Part shown: positions 1-7,737 of the stretch, in pieces
Numbering within the stretch: position 1 is the first letter of the stretch
Layout: every line of letters starts with the position of its first letter
Assembly: GCF_001426525.1 (NCBI RefSeq)
Contig: NZ_LMEW01000033.1
Location: forward strand, 334,819-398,818
DNA from: Massilia sp. Root133
GTDB taxonomy: Bacteria; Pseudomonadota; Gammaproteobacteria; Burkholderiales; Burkholderiaceae_D
Length of the DNA stretch: 64,000 nucleotides
Reading direction: 5' to 3'
The notes under the pieces: model-generated
Told to the model about the DNA's origin: nothing
Databases searched by the model: none
The model's input: only the letters and a program-made list of their open reading frames with translations
Translations under genes and position numbers: made by a program

Positions 1-150
1 AATGCCTTCGGCGCCGACGTCCAGCGCGACCTCGATGGTCGGGGCTTCCTGCTCCAGGAAGATCGCCGGGGAATTCGGTTGTTCCAGCGACAGATCCTTC
101 AGGTAAATACGCTGGATTTGGAATACGGGTTGCAGGTTTTCGTCAGCCAT
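1..150 (-). CDS. secB: Protein-export chaperone SecB (N-terminal part)
   Basis: This is the first 50 codons of a gene that continues beyond the left edge. The product begins MADENLQPVFQIQRIYLKDL, which matches the start of proteobacterial SecB, including the hydrophobic strand followed by the SLEQPNSP segment. SecB is a cytoplasmic tetrameric chaperone that keeps preproteins unfolded and hands them to SecA. The ATG is at 150-148. The glutaredoxin gene lies upstream in the same direction, a conserved pairing (grxC-secB) in proteobacteria. The rest of the protein cannot be judged from this window. Confidence 0.93.
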   Translation of the reverse strand, partial: MADENLQPVFQIQRIYLKDLSLEQPNSPAIFLEQEAPTIEVALDVGAEGI

Positions 151-286
151 GGAACGCTTTCGTGTAATTTTTAAAAAGAATGGCAACATCCTGCCATTCG
201 AGGTGCTTGACTTGTCAAGGCGCCGGCAATTGTATCAAAACCAATTCGGTTTCAATAGTTAGCCGGGGCCCTGCCAAGCCCACGGC

Positions 287-556
287 TCAGGCTGCGCTGC
301 CGTTCAGCAGCGGATCCAGGCGTCCTGCCTGGTCGAGCGCGTACAGGTCGTCGAAGCCGCCCACGTGGGTATCGCCCACGTAGATCTGCGGCACCGTACG
401 GCGCCCCGTGCGTTGCATCATGATGGCGCGCTGTTCCGGATCAAGGTCGACACGGATGCGTTCGATGTTGGTCACGCCCTTGGCTTCCAGCAGGCGCTCG
501 GCACGCACGCAGTAGGGACAGCTGGCGGTGTGATAGAGGACAACATGGGCTGTCAT
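287..556 (-). CDS. grxC: Glutaredoxin 3
   Basis: A small (89 aa) cytoplasmic thiol-disulfide oxidoreductase that reduces disulfides with glutathione. The CPYC redox motif is at residues 13-16, followed by the cis-proline segment TVPQIYV and the glutathione-binding GGFDD segment, all in the usual spacing; the length is typical of GrxC. I chose the ATG at 556-554 because AAAGGAA lies just upstream of it, whereas the longer reading frame would need a TTG with no such site. The gene sits 16 nt downstream of the rhodanese-like gene and before secB, so the three probably share a transcript. Confidence 0.93.
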   Translation of the reverse strand: MTAHVVLYHTASCPYCVRAERLLEAKGVTNIERIRVDLDPEQRAIMMQRTGRRTVPQIYVGDTHVGGFDDLYALDQAGRLDPLLNGSAA

Positions 557-572
557 GGCAATTCCTTTCAAA

Positions 573-977
573 TTATTTGATCAGGGGCAGGCCGGCAGCC
601 GTCCAGGCCGCGATACCGCCTTCCAGGCCATAGATATCTTCGAATCCTGCCGCTTTCAACAGGCGCGCCGCTTTACCGGCGTGTTTGCCGTCCTGGTCGA
701 CGACAACGATGGTCTTGACTTTCGACTTGTCCAGCTCGCCAGTGCGATTGCCCAAGTCTGCCAGCGGAATGTGTTTCGCGTCGCGCAGGTGCCCAGCGGC
801 AAATGCCTCGGCGCTGCGGACATCGATCACGGCGGTGGATTTACCCCGGTTGATCATCTGGGTAGCCTGCAGCGGCGAGGCCACGCGGCCACGCGGGGCG
901 AGCGACAACCACAGCAGGGCGCCCCCCGACAGAAGAGCGATCGCGACAGTGATGAAATGGTCGATGATGAATTTCAC
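573..977 (-). CDS. Membrane-anchored rhodanese-like protein lacking catalytic Cys
   Basis: 134 aa. Residues about 8-26 form one membrane segment, and residues about 35-134 form a rhodanese fold with the markers AVIDVRS, AGHLRDAKHIP and the C-terminal GGIAAWTAAGLP. The family (YibN type) moves sulfur through a cysteine in a CxxGxR-like loop. Here that loop reads VVVDQDGKHAG, so residue 94 is Asp where Cys is expected. Sulfurtransferase activity is therefore unlikely and a binding or structural role is more probable; this is inference. It is the first gene of a likely rhodanese-grxC-secB transcript and is divergent from gpmA. Confidence 0.85.
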   Translation of the reverse strand: MKFIIDHFITVAIALLSGGALLWLSLAPRGRVASPLQATQMINRGKSTAVIDVRSAEAFAAGHLRDAKHIPLADLGNRTGELDKSKVKTIVVVDQDGKHAGKAARLLKAAGFEDIYGLEGGIAAWTAAGLPLIK

Positions 978-987
978 GAAGTTTCCG

Positions 988-1016
988 TTGGTTGAACTGA
1001 ATCATCGCATTATAAA
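988..1016 (+). promoter_or_regulatory. Probable sigma-70 promoter of gpmA
   Basis: TTGGTT at 988-993 and TATAAA at 1011-1016 are separated by 17 nt and lie about 50 nt before the gpmA start, in the gap between two divergent genes. Recognised by eye only. Confidence 0.45.
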
Positions 1017-1065
1017 ATAGAAGTCGGATCGGTATTTCCTGCTCACTTTTTTCTATAAAGCACCT

Positions 1066-1812
1066 ATGTACAAAATCGTATTCATGCGCCACGGCGAGTC
1101 CACCTGGAACCTCGAGAACCGTTTCACCGGCTGGACCGATGTCGACCTGACCGAAAAAGGAGTCAATGAAGCCAAGCTGGCCGGCCGCCTGCTGAAGGAA
1201 GCCGGCTTCACCTTCGACCTGGCCTACACCTCGGTCCTGAAACGTGCGATCCGCACCCTGTGGCTGGCCATGGACGAGATGGACATGATGTGGCTGCCGG
1301 TCAAGAACGACTGGCGCCTGAACGAGCGTCACTACGGCGCGCTGCAGGGCCTGGACAAGGGCGAGACCGCCGCCAAGTTCGGCGACGAGCAGGTGCTCGT
1401 ATGGCGCCGCAGCTACGACACCCCGCCGCCGGCACTGGAAGCCGACGATCCGCGCACGTCCTTCAACGACCCGCGCTACGCCGGCCTCGACAAGGCCCAG
1501 ATCCCGCTGACCGAATGCCTGAAGGACACCGTCGCCCGCGTGATGCCGGCCTGGGACGAAGAAATCGCCCCGGCCATCCGCGCCGGCAAGCAGATCCTGA
1601 TCTCGGCCCACGGCAACAGCCTGCGCGCCGTCATCAAGATGCTGGACAACATCAGCGACACGGACATCGTCGGCCTGAACATCCCGAACGGCACCCCGCT
1701 CGTGTATGAACTGGACGCGGACCTGAAGCCGATCCGCCACTACTACCTGGGCGACCAGGCAGCGATCGCGGCCGCCATGGCCGCCGTGGCCAACCAAGGA
1801 AAGGCGAAGTAA
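1066..1812 (+). CDS. gpmA: 2,3-bisphosphoglycerate-dependent phosphoglycerate mutase
   Basis: 248 aa cytoplasmic glycolytic enzyme interconverting 3- and 2-phosphoglycerate. The phosphohistidine motif FMRHGESTWN puts the catalytic His at residue 9. LNERHYGALQG contains the acid/base Glu region, and ILISAHGNSLR carries the second His at about residue 182. Full length for the dimeric GpmA family. The ATG at 1066 directly precedes MYKIVFMRHG. envC follows after 3 nt if its TTG start is right, so gpmA heads a probable gpmA-envC-ctpA-moeB operon, an arrangement common in betaproteobacteria. Confidence 0.97.
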   Translation: MYKIVFMRHGESTWNLENRFTGWTDVDLTEKGVNEAKLAGRLLKEAGFTFDLAYTSVLKRAIRTLWLAMDEMDMMWLPVKNDWRLNERHYGALQGLDKGETAAKFGDEQVLVWRRSYDTPPPALEADDPRTSFNDPRYAGLDKAQIPLTECLKDTVARVMPAWDEEIAPAIRAGKQILISAHGNSLRAVIKMLDNISDTDIVGLNIPNGTPLVYELDADLKPIRHYYLGDQAAIAAAMAAVANQGKAK

Positions 1813-1815
1813 GTC

Positions 1816-3294
1816 TTGCGTTTTTCCTTTGTGAAGTCGACGTCCGCGGGCCTGTCCGCCCGCGGCAAGCTGGTATGCGGCCTGCTGGCCTGCGCGTTCG
1901 CCTTCGGCAGCGTGCAGGCGGCGCCGCGCCAGACCACGCGCAGCAAGGAGAAGGCCGCCGCCGAGGCGGCGCGCGCCGGTATCCAGCAAAAGCTCAATGC
2001 GCTCAAGAAGGACATCAGCCGCACCGAGAGCGAAAAGGAAGACGCGGCCGACGAGTTGGCGGAATCGGAAGAAAAGATTTCCGACGCCAACCGCTCGCTG
2101 CGCGAACTCGCGGACGAGCAGGCCGAGACCAATACCAGGCTGAAGGATCTCGCGACCGAAGAGGCGAGACTTGGCGACACCATCGCGGCCCAGAAGCGCC
2201 AGCTGGCGAAGCTGTTGCGCGAGCACTATATCGCCGGCAACGAGGACCGCATCAAGCTGCTGCTGTCCGGCGATAACCCGAACCGGATCAACCGCGACCT
2301 GCAGATGATGGCCTACGTCTCGCAGGCGCAAGCGAAATTACTGAACTCCCTGCGCACGAACCTGGCGGCCGTCGAAGCGAACCACGCCGAGACGCAGAAC
2401 GCCAGGGACGAGCTGGAAGAAATTGCACAAGAGCAGACGTCGCAAAAGACGCTGCTCGAAAAGGAAAAGGCCAAACGGGCCGCCTTGCTGGCGAACCTGT
2501 CGAGCAAGCTGACGGACCAGCGCAAGCAGGCGAGCCGCCTGGAACAGGACGAACAGCGCATGAGCGGCCTCGTCGACCGCCTGACGCGCCTGATCCGCGA
2601 ACAGGAAATTGCCGCCGCGGCCGAGCGCAAGCGCCAGCAGGAACTGGCCGCCGCGCGCGCGAAAGCGGCCGCCGAGGCGAAACAACGTGCGCTGGCGCGG
2701 GCCAGGGCGCAGCGTGAAGAACGCGAACGCCTGGCGCGCGAAGCCGCGAAGGAAGCGGCCAAGACCGGCAAGCCCGTCAAACCGTTGCCGCCGCCGAAAC
2801 CCGAACCGGAAGAGACGCGGGTGGCCGAGGAACCGGCACCGAAACCGGAAGCACCGCAGCGTTCGGCCGATACGGCACTGGCCGCCGACCTGCCGAGCGG
2901 CGCATTCGAAAGCCTGCGCGGCCGCCTGCCGGCGCCGATCTCCGGCAAGATCGCGGCCCGTTTCGGCGCCAAGCGCGGCGACGGTCCGACGTGGCGCGGC
3001 ATGTTCATCAAGGCCCCGGAAGGGACCGACGTGCGCGCCATCGCGGCGGGGCGTGTCGTGTTCGCCAACTGGATGCGCGGCTACGGCAACCTGATCATCA
3101 TCAACCACGGCGGCGAGTACCTGTCGATCTACGGCAACAACCAGACCTTGGTGAAACAGGCCGGCGACGCGGTCAAGCCGGGCGACGTCATCGCCAGTGC
3201 CGGCAATACCGGCGGTAACGAGGAATCGGGGCTATACTTCGAGCTCAGGCATCTCGGAAAAGCGTTCGATCCTTCGAGCTGGATCAGGTTCTAA
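1816..3294 (+). CDS. envC: Murein hydrolase activator EnvC
   Basis: 492 aa. A basic N-terminus and hydrophobic stretch (about residues 14-36, ending VQAAP) form a signal peptide. Residues about 45-290 are a long Glu/Lys/Arg/Ala-rich coiled coil, then a Pro-rich linker, then a C-terminal LytM (peptidase M23) domain from about residue 385. In the LytM domain the metal ligands are absent: TWRGMFIKAPEG replaces the HxxxD region and LSIYGNNQ replaces HxH. This is the state known for EnvC, which activates AmiA/AmiB amidases at the septum rather than cutting peptidoglycan. The start used is TTG at 1816, the only start codon in frame close to gpmA; a GTG at 1831 (fifth or sixth codon) is possible. 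Confidence 0.9.
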   Translation: MRFSFVKSTSAGLSARGKLVCGLLACAFAFGSVQAAPRQTTRSKEKAAAEAARAGIQQKLNALKKDISRTESEKEDAADELAESEEKISDANRSLRELADEQAETNTRLKDLATEEARLGDTIAAQKRQLAKLLREHYIAGNEDRIKLLLSGDNPNRINRDLQMMAYVSQAQAKLLNSLRTNLAAVEANHAETQNARDELEEIAQEQTSQKTLLEKEKAKRAALLANLSSKLTDQRKQASRLEQDEQRMSGLVDRLTRLIREQEIAAAAERKRQQELAAARAKAAAEAKQRALARARAQREERERLAREAAKEAAKTGKPVKPLPPPKPEPEETRVAEEPAPKPEAPQRSADTALAADLPSGAFESLRGRLPAPISGKIAARFGAKRGDGPTWRGMFIKAPEGTDVRAIAAGRVVFANWMRGYGNLIIINHGGEYLSIYGNNQTLVKQAGDAVKPGDVIASAGNTGGNEESGLYFELRHLGKAFDPSSWIRF

Positions 3295-3322
3295 TTTCCG
3301 GAAGCACAATCCAGGGAACAGC

Positions 3323-4816
3323 ATGGGCAAGAAACTCAAGAACCTCGGTCTGATCGGCCTCGGCATGGTGGCCGGGGTGGCCGTCTCGGTCCAGTATTCG
3401 GCGCTGGCGCAAAAGGGCGGCGATGCGCCCCTGCCGCTGGACGAGCTGCGCCAGCTGGCCGATGTGTATGCCCTGATTAAAAGCGATTACGTCGAAAAGG
3501 TCGACGACAAGAAGCTGCTGTCGGACGCCATCGCCGGCATGGTGAATTCGCTGGATCCGCATTCCGTCTACCTGGACCAGAAGGATTTCGCCGAGATGCG
3601 CGAAGAGGTGCAGGGCCGCTTCGTCGGCCTCGGCATCGAGGTCGCGATGGAAGACGGCTACGTCAAGATCGTCTCGCCCATCGAGGATTCGCCCGCCTAC
3701 CGTGCCGGCATCAAGGCCGGAGATTTGATCACCCGCATCGACAACGTGCCGGTGAAAGGCCTGTCGCTGGACGATGCCATCAAGCGCATGCGCGGCGAGC
3801 CGCACAGCAAGGTGATGCTGACCATCGCGCGCCGCGGCGCGGACACGCCGTGGGTCGTGCCGGTCGAGCGCGAGGAAATCAAGGTGGCCAGCGTCAAGGC
3901 GAAGATGATCGAGCCCGGCTATGCCTGGCTGCGCATCAACCAGTTCCAGGAAGAGACCGTCGACGACGTCGCGGACAAGTTAAAGGACCTGTACGCCCGC
4001 AACCCGAACATCAAGGGCCTCGTGCTGGACCTGCGCAACGACCCGGGCGGCCTGCTGCCGAGCGCGATCGGCGTCTCCGCCGCCTTCCTGCCGGCGAACG
4101 ACGTGATCGTCTCGACGAAGGGCCAGCTGGCCGAGTCGAACGCCACGTTCTACGGCCGGCGCGAATTCTATGCCGTCAAGCCGGGCGCCGATCCGCTGGC
4201 GAAATTGCCGGCCGCGCTGAAGACCGTGCCGATGGTGGTGCTGGTCAACACGGGTTCGGCCTCGGCGTCGGAAATCGTCGCGGGCGCGCTGCAGGACTAC
4301 AAACGCGCCATCGTGATGGGCAGCCAGACGTTCGGCAAGGGTTCCGTGCAGACCCTGCGCCAGCTGACGCCCGACACGGCCGTGAAACTGACGACGGCCC
4401 GTTACTTCACGCCGAAAGGCCGTTCGATCCAGGCGCTGGGCATCGTGCCGGACCTGAAGGTCGACGAGACGCCGGAAGGCGACGGCCTGAACGCCGTGCG
4501 CGTGCGCGAAGCGGACCTCGATCACCACCTGACGAACGACGCGGCCGACAGCAAGAGCGCGAACGCGAAGCGCCGCGACGAGCTCGAGGAAGAGCAGTTC
4601 ACCATGGCCGCGCTGAAGAATGAGAAACCGGTCGAATTCGGCGGCAAGGATGACTTCCAGCTCACGCAAGCCCTGAATCACTTCAAGGGTTTGAAGGTGC
4701 AGCTCGCCAAGGCCGATCCGGACGAGGACAAGCCCGCGCCGGCCAAGCTGCCGGGCCAGGAGCCGAAGCCGGCCGAGATCAAGGACGACGCCAAGCCGTC
4801 TGCACCGAAGCGATGA
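3323..4816 (+). CDS. ctpA: S41 family C-terminal processing peptidase
   Basis: 497 aa from ATG 3323, which is preceded by CAGGGAACAGC. An N-terminal hydrophobic stretch (LGLIGLGMVAGVAVSV) is a signal or anchor, so the enzyme acts in the periplasm. A PDZ domain (about residues 90-165) with GRFVGLGIEV is followed by the S41 core. The catalytic Ser lies in NTGSASASEIVAGAL and the general-base Lys in QTFGKGSVQT, the Ser-Lys dyad of tail-specific proteases. The last 80 or so residues are charged and Pro-rich. It follows envC by 28 nt and overlaps moeB by 4 nt. The substrates cannot be told from sequence; the family trims C-termini of envelope proteins and controls peptidoglycan hydrolases. Confidence 0.93.
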   Translation: MGKKLKNLGLIGLGMVAGVAVSVQYSALAQKGGDAPLPLDELRQLADVYALIKSDYVEKVDDKKLLSDAIAGMVNSLDPHSVYLDQKDFAEMREEVQGRFVGLGIEVAMEDGYVKIVSPIEDSPAYRAGIKAGDLITRIDNVPVKGLSLDDAIKRMRGEPHSKVMLTIARRGADTPWVVPVEREEIKVASVKAKMIEPGYAWLRINQFQEETVDDVADKLKDLYARNPNIKGLVLDLRNDPGGLLPSAIGVSAAFLPANDVIVSTKGQLAESNATFYGRREFYAVKPGADPLAKLPAALKTVPMVVLVNTGSASASEIVAGALQDYKRAIVMGSQTFGKGSVQTLRQLTPDTAVKLTTARYFTPKGRSIQALGIVPDLKVDETPEGDGLNAVRVREADLDHHLTNDAADSKSANAKRRDELEEEQFTMAALKNEKPVEFGGKDDFQLTQALNHFKGLKVQLAKADPDEDKPAPAKLPGQEPKPAEIKDDAKPSAPKR

Positions 4817-5574
4817 ACGACCAGCAACTGCTTCGCTATTCGCGCCATATCCTGCTGGACGAGATCGGCATCGAAGGCCAGGCGCGCTTCCTGGCCGCGC
4901 GCGTGCTCGTGATCGGCGCCGGCGGTCTCGGCTCGCCGGCCGCGCTGTATCTCGCCGCGGGCGGCGTGGGCCGGTTGACGCTCGTCGACGACGACACCGT
5001 CGACCTGACGAATCTGCAGCGCCAGGTGATGCACACGACGGCCCGCGTGGGCCAGCCCAAGGTCGAGTCCGGGCGCGAAGCCCTGCACCAGATCAATCCC
5101 GAGGTCGAGGTCGTCGCCTTGCGCGAACGCGCCGATGCCGCACGTTTAGCGGAACTCGTGCGCGATTCCGATGTCGTACTCGACTGCAGCGACAATTTCG
5201 CCACCCGCCATGCCGTCAATCGCGCCTGCGTTGCCGCCGGCGTCCCGCTCGTCGCGGGCGCCGCGATCCGTTTCGACGGGCAGATCTCGGTCTTTGACGT
5301 GCGCGACCCCGCTTCGCCCTGCTATGCCTGCCTGTTCCCGGAGGACGGCAAGTTCGAGGAAGTGGCATGCAGCACGATGGGCGTGTTCGCGCCGCTGGTC
5401 GGCATCATCGGCGCCATGCAGGCGGCCGAGGCGCTGAAGCTGCTGGCCGGAAGCGGCCGTTCGCTGGCCGGCCGGCTGCAGATGCTGGATGCGCGCGCCA
5501 TGGAGTGGACGGAGATCGGCGTGGCGCGCAATCCGTGCTGCCCCGTTTGCGCGGGGCGTCCCGGCGTAGAATGA
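4813..5574 (+). CDS. moeB: MoeB/ThiF/HesA-type adenylyltransferase
   Basis: 253 aa, starting in an ATGA overlap with ctpA. It has an E1-like Rossmann fold with GAGGLGSPAALYLAAGGVG (ATP loop) at about residue 36, LVDDDTVDLTNLQRQ, and DCSDNFATR. Two CxxC pairs (CYAC and CPVC) bind zinc. ACSTMGVFAP holds the conserved Cys of the family. These proteins adenylate the C-terminal glycine of a ubiquitin-like sulfur carrier (MoaD or ThiS). Length and the lack of a rhodanese domain fit MoeB or ThiF; the two cannot be separated without a tree, and no moaD or thiS is nearby. Confidence 0.88.
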   Translation: MNDQQLLRYSRHILLDEIGIEGQARFLAARVLVIGAGGLGSPAALYLAAGGVGRLTLVDDDTVDLTNLQRQVMHTTARVGQPKVESGREALHQINPEVEVVALRERADAARLAELVRDSDVVLDCSDNFATRHAVNRACVAAGVPLVAGAAIRFDGQISVFDVRDPASPCYACLFPEDGKFEEVACSTMGVFAPLVGIIGAMQAAEALKLLAGSGRSLAGRLQMLDARAMEWTEIGVARNPCCPVCAGRPGVE

Positions 5575-5585
5575 GTCGCGGCGCA

Positions 5586-5606
5586 CGCAGAAGGTGTCTT
5601 TCTGCG
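5586..5606 (+). terminator. Weak hairpin after moeB
   Basis: CGCAGAA and TTCTGCG pair around a 7-nt loop just downstream of the moeB stop. There is no clear T run, so this is a weak terminator candidate or a processing site. Confidence 0.3.
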
Positions 5607-5642
5607 CCGTCTATCTTACAATTAGACAATTTTCCTGACGAG

Positions 5643-5658
5643 TTGGAACATTTTCCAA
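5643..5658. promoter_or_regulatory. Inverted repeat upstream of the gsp operon
   Basis: TTGGAA-CATT-TTCCAA is a perfect 6-bp inverted repeat with a 4-nt centre, located 68 nt before gspG. It could be an operator for the secretion operon. No regulator can be assigned from the sequence. Confidence 0.3.
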
Positions 5659-5725
5659 ACGACTTTTAACGTCATCCCCGCTCGTTCGGCCTTATACTGT
5701 TTTTTCGACCACATCCATCACATCT

Positions 5726-6181
5726 ATGCAGAACTTCAAGCATCGTTTCGCACGGCAGCACCGCCAGCGCGGTTTCACCCTCGTCGAAATCATGGTCGTC
5801 GTGGTCATCATCGGCATCCTGGGCGCGCTCGTCGTGCCCAAGCTGCTGGGCCGTACCGGCGAGTCGCGCGTGACCGCGGCCCGCGTCGACATCGCCACGC
5901 TGATGTCGGCACTCAAGATGTACAAGCTCGATAACCAGCGCTATCCGACCACGGAGCAGGGCTTGCAGTCCCTCGTCCAGAAGCCGACCAGCGGCCCGGC
6001 CGCCAACGGCTGGAAGGAAGGCGGCTACATCGACAAGCTGCCGAAGGACCCGTGGGGCAATCCGTACCAGTACCTGTCGCCGGGCCTGCACGGCGAGATC
6101 GACGTGTTCTCGCTGGGCGCGGACGGCCAGCCGGGCGGTACCGGCGAGGATGCCGACGTCGGTTCGTGGGACAACAAATAA
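5726..6181 (+). CDS. gspG: Type II secretion major pseudopilin GspG
   Basis: 151 aa. The prepilin peptidase signature RGFTLVEIMVVVVIIGIL is at about residues 13-30: a basic leader, cleavage after Gly, then Phe+1 and Glu+5. The globular part carries the GspG pattern, with DNQRYPTTEQGL, the PKDPWGNPYQYLSPG turn and the C-terminal FSLGADGQPGG calcium-site loop. GspG assembles the inner-membrane-based pseudopilus that pushes folded proteins through GspD. It is the first gene of the gsp operon; gspH follows after 13 nt. Confidence 0.97.
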   Translation: MQNFKHRFARQHRQRGFTLVEIMVVVVIIGILGALVVPKLLGRTGESRVTAARVDIATLMSALKMYKLDNQRYPTTEQGLQSLVQKPTSGPAANGWKEGGYIDKLPKDPWGNPYQYLSPGLHGEIDVFSLGADGQPGGTGEDADVGSWDNK

Positions 6182-6194
6182 CGTAGGTGTGTCG

Positions 6195-6671
6195 ATGACC
6201 ACGCGCGCGCCGGGCCGCGCCGGCGGCTTCACCCTGGTGGAGATCATGGTCGTGATGGTCATCATCGGCATCACGCTGGGGCTGGCCAGCCTCAACGCCA
6301 TTCCCAGCCCGCACCAGGACCTGCAGAAGGAGGCGCAGCGCATCGCGCTGCTGCTGCAGCTGGCGCGCGACGAAGCCATCGTGCGCAACCGCCTCGTCGC
6401 CTTCGAAGCCACGCCCGAGCGCTACCACTTCCTCGTGCGCACCGAAACGCGCTGGCAACCGATCGTGAACGACGACATGCTGCGCGAGCGCGACTTCAAG
6501 AATGCCCCGCTGACCCTGCTGCTGGACCCGACCAGCGCGGGTACCCTGAATCCGCTGCGCATCACGTTCGGCAGCGAACCGGTCGACAAGCCGTTCGTGC
6601 TCACGCTGGCCAGCGGCAACGACCGTGTCGCCATCCGCGCCGACGGGGTCGGGCACTTCACGGTGGAGTGA
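6195..6671 (+). CDS. gspH: Type II secretion minor pseudopilin GspH
   Basis: 158 aa. GGFTLVEIMVVMVIIGITLG near the N-terminus is the prepilin cleavage site and membrane helix. The rest is a small beta-rich domain with QRIALLLQLARDEAIVRNR, typical of GspH/FimT minor pseudopilins. The ATG at 6195 is preferred over upstream in-frame codons inside gspG because it puts the basic leader (MTTRAPGRAGG) at the usual length. Minor pseudopilins form the pseudopilus tip and start assembly. Confidence 0.9.
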   Translation: MTTRAPGRAGGFTLVEIMVVMVIIGITLGLASLNAIPSPHQDLQKEAQRIALLLQLARDEAIVRNRLVAFEATPERYHFLVRTETRWQPIVNDDMLRERDFKNAPLTLLLDPTSAGTLNPLRITFGSEPVDKPFVLTLASGNDRVAIRADGVGHFTVE

Positions 6672-6682
6672 AGAGGTCAATC

Positions 6683-7072
6683 ATGCGCGCCATGCGATTC
6701 CCGAACCGGCAACGCGGCTTCACGCTGCTGGAAGTGCTCGTGGCCCTCGTCATCGTGGGCACGGCGCTGGGCGCGGGCCTGCGCGCCGTCGGCAGCCTGA
6801 GCGCCAACGGCAGCAGCCTGCGTGCCTCGATGATGGCGACCTGGTCGGCCGAGAACCGGCTCGTGCAGATCCGCCTGGGCAAGGAATTTCCCGACATCGG
6901 CAAGCACGGTTTCGATTGCCCGCAGGGCGACCTGCACCTCGTGTGCCAGGAAGAAGTATTCGCCAGCCCGAACCCGCGCCTGCGCCGGGTCGAGGTTTCC
7001 GTGTACGACATCGAAAACCCCAACCGGCGCATCGTCAAGCTGGTCCAACTCGTGCTGAAGCCGTGGCGATGA
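6683..7072 (+). CDS. gspI: Type II secretion minor pseudopilin GspI
   Basis: 129 aa. QRGFTLLEVLVALVIVGTAL is the prepilin signal and transmembrane helix, followed by the GspI-type ATWSAENRLVQIRLG segment. ATG 6683 has AGAGG upstream; a GTG at 6668 overlapping gspH is the alternative. GspI forms the tip complex with GspJ and GspK. The stop codon overlaps the gspJ start (ATGA), so the two are probably translationally coupled. Confidence 0.92.
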   Translation: MRAMRFPNRQRGFTLLEVLVALVIVGTALGAGLRAVGSLSANGSSLRASMMATWSAENRLVQIRLGKEFPDIGKHGFDCPQGDLHLVCQEEVFASPNPRLRRVEVSVYDIENPNRRIVKLVQLVLKPWR

Positions 7073-7737
7073 CGAACTCTTCCCGGGCCCGCGGCTTCAC
7101 GCTGGTGGAGCTGCTCGTGGCGATCAGCATCCTCGCCATCGTGGCCGTGCTCGGCTGGCGCGGGCTGGACGGCATCGTGCGTGCCCGCGTGGCCCTCACG
7201 CAGCAGATGGAAACGACGCGCGGCATGCAGCTGGCCTTCGCGCAGATGCAGAGCGACTGCGAACACATCGCCCAGCGCGACGTCGTCGACCAGCGGCCCT
7301 ATCTCCTCGTCGGTGCCGACCGCCTGACGCTCGTGCGCGAAGTGTTTATGGAAAACCAGCCGTCGCGGCTACAGGTGGTCGCGTACCGCATCGTCAACGG
7401 CACCTTGATGCGGCGTGAGTCGCAGCCGACGCGCGACCTCGTCCAGCTGGACGCGCTGTGGCAGGCCGTCACCAGCGACGCCGACACCAATCCGGCCGTC
7501 GCCCTGCAGACCGGCGTGACGGGCATGCAGGTCGCGACCTGGCTCAACAACTCCTGGCGCCAGGGTGGCGTCGATCCCGGTGCGAATGCGGCGGGCACGG
7601 GCCAGCAGCCGGTCCAGTCGCAGCAGCCCGACCTGCCGGCGCAGGTAAGCAACGAACCGACCGGCCTGCAGGTCGCGTTGCAGGCCCAGAACCTGCAACA
7701 GCCGATGGTCAAATCCTTCCTGCTGGGGGAACCATGA
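7069..7737 (+). CDS. gspJ: Type II secretion minor pseudopilin GspJ
   Basis: 222 aa. The prepilin motif RGFTLVELLVAISILAIVAV is followed by the GspJ hallmark GWRGLDGIVRAR and QMQSDCEHIAQRD. A Gln/Pro-rich stretch near residues 170-205 (GTGQQPVQSQQPDLPAQ) interrupts the C-terminal domain and looks like a flexible insertion. It starts and ends in 4-nt overlaps with gspI and gspK. It works as part of the pseudopilus tip. Confidence 0.92.
   Translation: MTNSSRARGFTLVELLVAISILAIVAVLGWRGLDGIVRARVALTQQMETTRGMQLAFAQMQSDCEHIAQRDVVDQRPYLLVGADRLTLVREVFMENQPSRLQVVAYRIVNGTLMRRESQPTRDLVQLDALWQAVTSDADTNPAVALQTGVTGMQVATWLNNSWRQGGVDPGANAAGTGQQPVQSQQPDLPAQVSNEPTGLQVALQAQNLQQPMVKSFLLGEP

Noticed and set aside
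841..2331. A 496-codon minus-strand open frame over gpmA and envC
   Set aside because: Shadow of the real genes; low-complexity Val/Arg/Ala composition and no family motif.
1816..3294. Active M23 endopeptidase
   Set aside because: The zinc ligands of the LytM domain are absent, so it fits the EnvC activator and not a working peptidase.
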